NCBI GenBank assembly: GCA_029834535.1
Contig: JAQMWT010000268.1
Span: 116,745 to 180,744, forward strand
Direction of reading: 5' to 3'
DNA length: 64,000 bases
Source: Chrysophaeum taylorii
Lineage: Eukaryota; Sar; Pelagophyceae; Pelagomonadales; Pelagomonadaceae
This document shows positions 56,870-64,000 of this stretch, piece after piece. Both the position numbers and the translations under genes were made by a program. Every line of letters starts with the position of its first letter. Position 1 is the stretch's first letter. The notes under the pieces were generated by a model. It worked only from the letters and a program-made list of their open reading frames with translations, had not been told where the DNA came from and did no database searches.

Positions 56870-57382
56870 TCAGGCGCGGAGTTCGTTCATAGCGAGGAGG
56901 CAGCGTGCAGCGTGCGCGAGAGCATCGTTGACGCCGGCGAGCGCGACTTCGTCGGGCTGCTGGAGACCATCGTCGGCGAGGTAGTGCTGCTGGCGATATC
57001 GCGCCACCTTGTCGAAGGCCTTGTCGACGCACAGCAGTCGTTTCCGCGCGATGGGTTCGCGCTTCTTGCGTCGGACGAGCGGACGCAGTGACAGAAGGTC
57101 CTCGACGTCCTCGGACGCTGGAGCGCCAACCACCTTACAGTAGCAGACGCCGCGCCAATTATTGCCGCGGTCGTAGGATCGGTGGTACCCAAAGTTGTTC
57201 AACTGTCGCTGAAAGCTCGAAAATTTGCACGTTCGGTAGTACCGCGGCAGGACGCCTTCGAGGGCGTCCCTATCCCCGATTACGATCGCCCCCCGGTCCC
57301 ACCACACGATCTCGGGGACCTCCTCGAACATCTTCTTCAGCTGCCGCATGAAGCTCGTCGTCGCTCTCCCGTTGTCCTCCAT
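56870..57382 (-). CDS. HSF-type DNA-binding protein
   Basis: The protein has 170 residues. The heat-shock-factor fold fills residues 8-90. TSFMRQLKKMFEEVPEIVWW is helix 1 plus the W turn. AIVIGDRDALEGVLPRYYRT then leads into CKFSSFQRQLNNFGYHRSYD, the recognition helix SF.RQLN.YG.hr. After that comes a basic linker (RRKKREPIARKR) and a short helical end; there is no heptad-repeat oligomerisation region of normal length. Stramenopiles have expanded HSF-like families, so this is probably a small, divergent transcription factor rather than the canonical heat-shock regulator. The ATG at 57,382 starts just before the domain. The GT90 gene is divergent, 556 bp away. Confidence 0.85.
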   Translation of the reverse strand: MEDNGRATTSFMRQLKKMFEEVPEIVWWDRGAIVIGDRDALEGVLPRYYRTCKFSSFQRQLNNFGYHRSYDRGNNWRGVCYCKVVGAPASEDVEDLLSLRPLVRRKKREPIARKRLLCVDKAFDKVARYRQQHYLADDGLQQPDEVALAGVNDALAHAARCLLAMNELRA

Positions 57383-57938
57383 GCTGGCCCGAAACGTCCT
57401 GTTCGGGCTGGATGTGTGACGAATCTCGACCTTGCTGCAGACCACGTCGGCAGGCTGACGAAGTAAGGACCGTTCAACGGATTTATTTGGATTTTCTTTC
57501 TTTGTAAGAAGATCCGTCTTTGTATTCTTACTTTTACTATTCGCCCCAACCAAAAAAAAAAAATAAAATAATACGGCCGCCAATTTTTTTTAATCAGCTC
57601 GGAGAGGAGGAGAGAGAGGCCCGCACCTCCAGGTACTACCTGCCATGCGTTTCTGCGAACGTCGCCGCGGTCCCTATGAACGTTGCGCAGGAAGGAAGCG
57701 GGAGAGGAGGAGGTCGGATGTTGCGCACAGTGGAGAAGACAGTAGTCTGCGCGCTGTTTTTATTGCAAGTGTTGCATGCAGCAGATAATAATGTTTCTCA
57801 TTAGTTTTTCGAACGAGTACAACGAGCGTAACTCGAAGGATAGATCCGAGAAGTCTCGTAATTAAGTTACACTACATTACATTTACATTTCCCCCTTCCT
57901 TTTTTTACACGAAAAAAAAAAAATCGTATTTTATTATC
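57383..57938. other. Divergent intergenic region between HSF and GT90 genes
   Basis: 556 bp with T-rich and A-rich runs (57,480-57,600 and 57,895-57,925). It should contain both promoters. No defined motif is claimed. Confidence 0.5.
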
Positions 57939-59118
57939 ATGATGATGCTAACCGTGGTGCTGTTGCTGGCGTCGGCCGCCGTGGGCGATGAGCTCATTGG
58001 CGCCGTCCACGCCGAGCTGAGACGAAGCATGCAGTTGTACGACGCAGCCAACACCACCGAGCAGGCCGAAGCGGTGTTGGTGGCAATGATGGCCAAGCAC
58101 CAGTCAAGTATCCTTGTGAGCCTGAACGGACGGCTGTTCGCGCACGAAAAATTTCTCGAGTCCGACAAGCGCACGAAGACGGCGAAGATGCTGGCTTCGT
58201 ACGCCGACAAGGTCGGCAGATTGCCAAACGCAGCTGTTCTCGTTAGTAGCAAATCGACGGGCGGATCGACGTCGTGCTCGCCGTGTCTCTTCCCTCAGCT
58301 CGTCATCGCCAAGAAGGAGGGCTACGCACAACCGGGGATCCTGATTCCGAATCCATTTTTTGGAGAGTACGACGAGTGGAGCGCGATGTCCGCGTCACTG
58401 GACGCAGCGCGATTAGAACGCGACTGGGAAACGCGCGAGCCCAAAGTGTTCTGGCGCGGTCGGGTCGCGATGAAGCGGGACCATGTGAGATGCGAAGCTG
58501 ATTCGGGCAACCTCGCGCGGCTCGCGGCGGCCTCCCTCGCTGTCGAGGACGCGAGATTCGACGTAAAAATCACGGCGAACTCCACTTTTCCCGACCTTGT
58601 CGATGCCGAAACGATGCAAGCTGCATGCTCTGACGTCGACCGGGCGATGGTTGACCTCGTCCGCAACCCAGTTATCGACCCCAAATGGTACCGCCGCACC
58701 TACTACGCCCACGCCCAGGTCCTCCTCAATCTCCCCGGGAGCACCCACCTCCTCGCGCAACTTGAATCACCTCTGGTTTATGGGCAGCGTCGTCTTCAAC
58801 TGGGGCCCCGCCGACGTCGTCGAATGGTGCGCGTCAAAATGTTCCGTATTCGAAGTTTGTCCAGGTACTACCCGCGCTCCGACATCGCCACACGCACCTC
58901 GCCGTCAACAAATCCACCGCGCCGCACCTCCTTACCGCGATCCAGCGAGCCCGTCGCTCCCGACCGCGCGCGCGTCCGAGCGTCGAGGATGCCCGGTCGC
59001 CGTCCCTGGCACCATGCGCAAGCTTTCCGCGTCCGCGGGCAGTGCGCGTGACTTCTTGTTCAACTCCAACCCGCACGTGATTCGCGCAGTTAACAACCGC
59101 ACCTGCGAACTGCCATGA
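57939..59118 (+). pseudogene. GT90/CAP10-like glycosyltransferase with frame changes
   Basis: The ATG at 57,939 opens a signal peptide (MMMLTVVLLLASAAVGDELI). The domain shows GILIPNPFFGEYDEWSAM, EPKVFWRGRVAMKRDHVR (the 'W+G....R' donor-site motif of CAP10 proteins), DPKWYRRTYYAHAQVLLNLP, then in a second frame NLNHLWFMGSVVFNWGPADV. In a third frame it has PYSKFVQVLPALRHRHTHLA with NKSTAPHLLTAI. The order matches GT90 proteins (O-glucosyl/xylosyl transferases of the secretory pathway), so at least two single-base changes near 58,760 and 58,845 break it. It ends between 59,051 and 59,118. It could be a recent pseudogene or an assembly problem. Confidence 0.65.
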
Positions 59119-61579
59119 ACACCTGAGTTATTACGCAACGCATTAGCCTCCGACTACGAAACGCACCAACCCTCCGGCGGCATAATCTCGGCGTTCTGTC
59201 GACACCACCGCGCATCGTCGACCTCGTCACATCCCGCCCAGCTGCCACCACCCCGTAGATGAAGTCGACAATGTAATTTTACGTGATAATGAACTGCGCA
59301 CGAGAGTGTTCGGAACGCCTTGTGGGATGCCATATCACAAAACCCTCGTCACGTACTCGAAAACACGTGTCACTACCCGCAGGCCTGAGCCGGCGGCGCA
59401 CCTGGCCTCGGGCCTCTCGCCAACCATGGGCGGGGCAGAAGAGGACCTGTCCCAAAGCCAGCAGGAAGTCGCTGCCGTGTCGTCGCGATAAAAAGTCGAG
59501 CCTTGATCGAGGCGATGGATCGGGCCGGTCGAGCGTATTGGAGCACGAAGCCACCAAGGCTGAGGTGACCTGGGCGAGGCTGACAGAGCTGTCGAGAGAA
59601 CCCCAGCTGGAATCAGCGACCTGGAGGAGGAGGACGAGGAGAGGCCAAGCCGGGATCTCGCGTCGAAGAGGCCCAGGAAATGAGTTTCGCTGAAGTATGC
59701 CCGAACTCATAAAAACATCCACCTCCCTTTTCAGCAGCATTGTAAAACAGCCTCACGTGGATCTTCATCACCCACGCATGGCAGGACATCCAATCGCTCA
59801 TGGCGACAGCCAATGTCCATTGAACCACCTCGCAGGCACGGCTCGGTGTTCACCCTCCGGCGGCCGCCGACACCCAGAGATGAAGCATCAAACCAAATTG
59901 CTCACCCAAGCGGTGGTCGTGTACAAGTGAGAGATCAGCGACCTGGGTACTTCGGCCGGAGAAGCATTTGGAAAACGCATCGCTGTTTCGCCCGTAATTC
60001 CGGCGTTTGGTGCTATCGGCACCGGGCATGGCCGCCCACGGGGACGACGGTGTCCCGACCGGCCACGTCGAAGCCGCAGCTTTCGCCGGTTTCGGGTGAC
60101 CTCGGCTGAGAACAGGCCCACGCAGCAGGAGCTGTGTTGCTGGCACTGCGTGTTAGACAAATCGAAGCTGGTCGCCGGCGACTACCGGAAGGTACCGAGC
60201 TCGCTGCAACTTTGTCAGAACGCGCGTTCATCGGTAGGCTCGACATTAATTCAGCACGGCCCCTTGGCAGCGGCGGCATGAACGCAGCGTCGCGGCCGAC
60301 TACGCCAGATCAGACGACAACTGTATTGAAATATCACCGCACCGTACGGCTATTGTTACCATCGTGGCACGCAGCAGTTATCTACGCTTGTCCCTCGTGC
60401 GGCTGTGTTTGCTTGGTGTTCAAAACCTGGGATAATGGCAGCAGCGTCGAGATCACGCGCGCAGGAGACAGGCCGTCATCAATTGTGTGTTAGTGACGTT
60501 TAGCCTCCATCGACGGGTCCACGAGGGTGCCGAAGACACGACAGTCGGCTGGCGCTGACGTGCACCCGGCAGCGGCTGGCTCAGGCTGTGACCTGGCAGT
60601 CGGCGACTGCCTTCCCGTGCCCTGCGCTCGCTGCTCAGCTCCCGGCAGCTCCACAAGCGTTAACCGGAGACAATGAGCAGAGTGTGGCTCTGACAGATCG
60701 TTCTCAGCGTTGAAAAGTCTGCCCTTCGCACCTTTGGCTTTGATGACATGCGCGCGAACAATCACTGCCGATTCAATACCAACGACGTCATAAATAGACC
60801 GATTCGATCTCCTTTGATCTCGATCTTGCAGGCTCGGCACAAGGACGATCGCCTCGGCGCTGGAAGAGGACAGCTCGCAGACATCAGCCGTACATCCTTC
60901 ACGGCTAGGTCACGCCGTGGTGCAGAGGCGGTATTCATGCCACTCTGACATCACTCGCAGCCTGCCATCCTTGAGAAGATATGCGATCAGTAATCATCAC
61001 TGCATCGAGATCAAGAGCATCGGCGCTCGGCGTCGACATCTGCATATGCCGGTTGAACAGAAGAACGATGCGGCGCGTCACGCCTCAGGATTCCGTTTTG
61101 AGCAGACACTACCCTGTCGGCGAAAATCCGACGCTCGCTGCTGGGCCTGCGATCGGCCGACTGCTATCACGTCAACCTCCGGGAACTGACTCATTCCGTC
61201 GACCACGAGTAAGACGCTGGCTCTGCTCCTCCGCCACCTGCCGCTGCCCGCTTTGAGATGATTTGCCTCCTCCGCTTCACGCCGGCGTCTGGCGAGCCAC
61301 GGCAGAGCCGCCAGCCGCAGCTATGTCATCATTTGCCTGTTCCACAGGCCATATTCTTAACGATCCCAAAACTCCCAAGTTCCCAGTGTATCCTGACGGC
61401 ATCAGCGCCACCTTCTAATTCACAGCCTCCTACTTCGACCAGCAAGCGCCACCTCGCTGCCCACCCCGCCATCGCGACCATATCAATAAATCACGACGAG
61501 ATCACCAGCGTAGGGACCCCCTCACCGATTCTTTGCCGCCAAAAATGACGTTTCGTGCGCTGACGACGGTGATGGCTGG
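59119..61579. other. Unresolved stretch, possible decayed minus-strand frame
   Basis: No intact gene. The most protein-like reading is minus strand about 61,190 to 60,490 (DVIAVGRSQAQQRASDFRRQ, LLIAYLLKDGRLRVMSEWHE, RSIYDVVGIESAVIVRAHVI, KAKGAKGRLFNAEND), interrupted by at least four stops. I recognise no family. Frames at 59,280-60,490 show no consistent coding signal. Confidence 0.35.
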
Positions 61580-61709
61580 CGACCAATACCATTGGTAGAA
61601 CCGCCGCCGCAATGGCTCTGGAGGTGGCGCGGCAGAAAAATACCTCCTTACTACAAAGGTGGTGGTGTCCAGCCGCCTGCGCGGACATCATAGCTACCAA
61701 CGGGACTGG

Positions 61710-62707
61710 CTACTAATCGACAGATGTTTGTCTGTCTGTCTGTTGTTTGTTTGTCTGTTTGTCCCTCGATTTAGGGTAGGGATCAGGTTAGGCGCGAGAT
61801 GAGATCAGGTAGAAGCGAGAGCCAGACAGTGATCCTCAAGCCGTCTACGGCGACCTCGCCAGACTATTTCCACGACCCGCGGCGGCTCTTTTAGCCAGCG
61901 CGCCATTCTCACGCCCCGTTGAGACGATGTTGTCGATGCTGACAACGCGCGAATGACCAGCCTTTTCCCGAAGACGAGGCGTCAGAGTTCTTTTCGGCCG
62001 ACTAGGTTGGGTCGGAAGCCGACGCCTCGCTCTCTGAGTCGAGTTTTGAACTCCTGACAACCAACGGCATGCTGACTTTGATCGCGAGCTTAAAGTCTTC
62101 GCAACCTCGACCCGTCGCAGCCACAGCAACGGTACCAGATACATGATCGATGTCGTTGTCACCGAGGCTCCTCCAACCTGTATCCGTAAGGCCCGCCGAC
62201 GCCAAACGATCACCAAGAGCCAGGGCCAGACGCCCCGCGAGGTCGGCGTCCTCTTGCCTAAGCCGTCTTCTGTCACGTCCAGCTCTACGTGGCTCTCTGT
62301 CGATCGGCAACCCCAGAATATGCTCTTCTGAGTCGACGACTCCACCCCTCACACGTGCTCCGCAATACCGATAAGCCCCTCCCGGCGTCTACACGCGCAC
62401 TGTAGTGAACTTTACGAGGACCAGGTGAACTAACTGGGGTTTGAGATTAGGGATAAGTGAATATGGTGACCAGGTGAGCATGGGGACCAGACATAGGATT
62501 TTGACAAGGGGTTTTAGAGTAAACTCACTCAAAGGTAGGCGGCGCGTGCGGATCAGAAGCAGCTTAGGCGGAGGCGAGAGCGACGAGCTCAAGGAGTTGG
62601 TGTGAGCTAGGTGAAACTGACCAGGTGAACTTATGAACTTACTGGGAACCAGGTGAACTTACTGGGGTTAGAGATTGGGACTAGGTGAACTTACTGGCCT
62701 GCACTTG
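61710..62707 (+). mobile_element. Non-autonomous Helitron copy K (inside arm 2)
   Basis: The same insertion as copy J: identical flanks (TATTTCTTAAGAGTATG on the 3' side) and private variants. The first six bases of the 5' end are lost (starts TACTAATCGACAG). The helicase remnant has extra small deletions. Confidence 0.85.
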
Positions 62708-62742
62708 TATTTCTTAAGAGTATGTGTATGAACTGCTGCAAC

Positions 62743-64000
62743 ATGGAACTTGTCGGTGTCGACGAAATTGGACCCTGATGATGATGAGGGCACGTGCTGT
62801 GCAAACAACAAGAGCAGGGGTGCCGGCGGTGGGCCGCCGTAGGCGCGTTTGTGACGATGGCTCACGGACCCGGTCTCCACTACTGCTACGCATCATCGCC
62901 GCCGAGCTCGTCGAGTCCAACGGCCTCGAGACGACGTCGCGAGCACTCATTGAGGCGCGGGCTCGATCTCGACAGGGCTGATGCTTCTCGGCGCGCCGCT
63001 CAGTGCTCGCGCAGGACGCTGCCGGCGCGTAGCGCGATCGCCAGTGGCGAGGCTGTCGCGGCGGGCTCGGGCTCTCGGGAGGTGTGCGACGCGCGCCTGG
63101 CACCTCTACCTGACCTTCGGGTTCTGGTGGGCCTCCGGCCACTCGTTCTGCTTCCGCCGTGCCCGGTGGCCGTCGCGCAGCGTTTCGAGGGCCACGCGCG
63201 CGGCGTTGGCCCTCGGGGATCGCTGACGGCCGGCTCGGCTTTGGGACGATCGCGTTGGGCTCTTGACTGCTTGGCTCTGGCAACAGGCTGGCGCCTCGCC
63301 TTCTTCGTCCTTGCGCTCTCGACCTTTGCGTTCGTCGAGCTCATAGCACCCGCGCTCGAGGCACGGCGAAGAGCAGTCGATCGTGGCAGCGCCCAGCGCG
63401 GAGTCAGAAGCCGTCTCGTCTTGCACGCCCTCTACGCGTGCGGCTGGGAGATTCCGTTCGTGCATCTCGTGTTCACGCGCGAGAGGGCCACACCCCCGCG
63501 GCCGCGGCCGGCGCCGTGGTGGCCATTGGGGTCGGGGGCCTGGGGGGCGCGTCGCCGCGCTGCCGCGCCAGCGATTGGCTTGCCGGTCGCGCTCCTCGGT
63601 GCGACCAGCGCCACCGCTCTTGCGGACCGCAGCCTTCCGTCGATCGTAGCCTCGAGGGTGGGCCTATATTGCTACGGCATGCTCGTCGGGTCCACAGCGG
63701 GCGCGTGCGTCGGACTCACGACGCACTCGCTGAAGCGTGCCTCGAGGCGGTTCGCTCGCCAGGGCCTCGGGCCTCGCCTGCGCCATGGCCCCGGTCTCTT
63801 GGTGGGTCCGATCGTCCATGATGCGCTCCGCGACGCAGTCCAACGGATACGACGTTGCATTCTACCTCGCGGCGACGCGGCAGCGGCCACGCGACCGCCT
63901 GGCACTCGCATAAGCTCCGGGCCGCCATGCCGAGGCCCTCCCTACAAGCGGGCAGGCGAGGTATAGATAACGACAGCCATTCTGCGTGACGTTTGCTCGA
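62743..64000 (+). pseudogene. Decayed duplicate of the MFS transporter gene
   Basis: It begins at the matching ATG (62,743; MELVGVDEI-like) and keeps recognisable segments in changing frames: LAFFVLALSTFAFVELIAPA, ALYACGWEIPFVHLVF, PVALLGATSATALAD, VGLYCYGMLVGSTAGACVGL. There are numerous indels, so no long product is possible. It continues to the window edge; GAGGTATAGATAACGACAGC matches the region just past the stop of the other copy. Confidence 0.8.

Larger units (their letters stand above)
61580..64000 (+). repeat. Arm 2 of the inverted segmental duplication (decayed)
   Basis: It starts at AATGGCTCTGGAGGTGGCGC, the reverse of the channel gene's 3' end, and includes GGTGGTGTCCAGCCGCCTGC. 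It then holds Helitron copy K and an MFS pseudogene, and runs to the window edge. Compared with arm 1 it has many 1-5 bp deletions. Confidence 0.85.

Overview
The window is nuclear DNA of a photosynthetic eukaryote, most likely an ochrophyte (heterokont) alga. Evidence: a fucoxanthin-chlorophyll type light-harvesting protein whose leader carries the VAFVAP motif of heterokont plastid targeting; two further genes with similar leaders; a 20S proteasome beta-5 subunit; an ISCA2-type Fe-S assembly protein; an HSF-type factor; and short GT-AG introns of about 43-55 nt. I cannot name the genus. A pelagophyte-like alga fits, but that is a guess.

Layout. 0-2.8 kb: 3' end of a Ty3/gypsy element and decayed repeats. 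2.8-7.2 kb: a Sen1/UPF1-type SF1 helicase followed in the same frame by a TRANK1-like UvrD helicase. 7.2-10.2 kb: retroelement debris and a short Helitron copy. 10.2-13.3 kb: host genes (LHC; a predicted secreted or plastid membrane protein; an EamA transporter). 13.5-22.4 kb: a near full-length Helitron (HUH Rep plus Pif1-like helicase) carrying nested insertions. 22.4-28.3 kb: decayed transposons. 29.0-30.4 kb: ISCA2 and PSMB5. 30.4-37.0 kb: a head-to-tail array of short Helitron derivatives with nested non-LTR tails and a 259-bp MITE. 37.0-47.8 kb: three copies of a small coiled-coil protein gene interleaved with a TIR transposon, a second MITE and a Ty3/gypsy element whose pol carries a cytosine-5 DNA methyltransferase domain. 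48.2-59.1 kb: host genes (DUF760-like protein, MFS transporter, CNG/HCN-like channel, HSF-type factor, GT90-like glycosyltransferase). 59.1-64 kb: unresolved DNA, then a decayed inverted copy of the MFS segment.

About half the window is mobile DNA. Four families dominate. (1) Helitrons with ends CCTAAC...CACTTG placed between two T residues. (2) A non-LTR-like element whose 5'-truncated tails pile up inside TTTG/TCTG microsatellites. (3) A TIR family (NAGGGTCGGATAAG) with 7-bp target duplications. (4) Ty3/gypsy elements. The best candidate for a noteworthy system is the gypsy element at 41.4-46.8 kb: a DNA methyltransferase with recognisable motifs I, IV, VIII and IX-X sits in one frame directly ahead of the reverse transcriptase.

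Many frames are broken by one- or two-base indels in short runs (MFS, DUF760, GT90, gypsy pol). Some are real decay, but assembly error in homopolymers cannot be excluded from the sequence alone.
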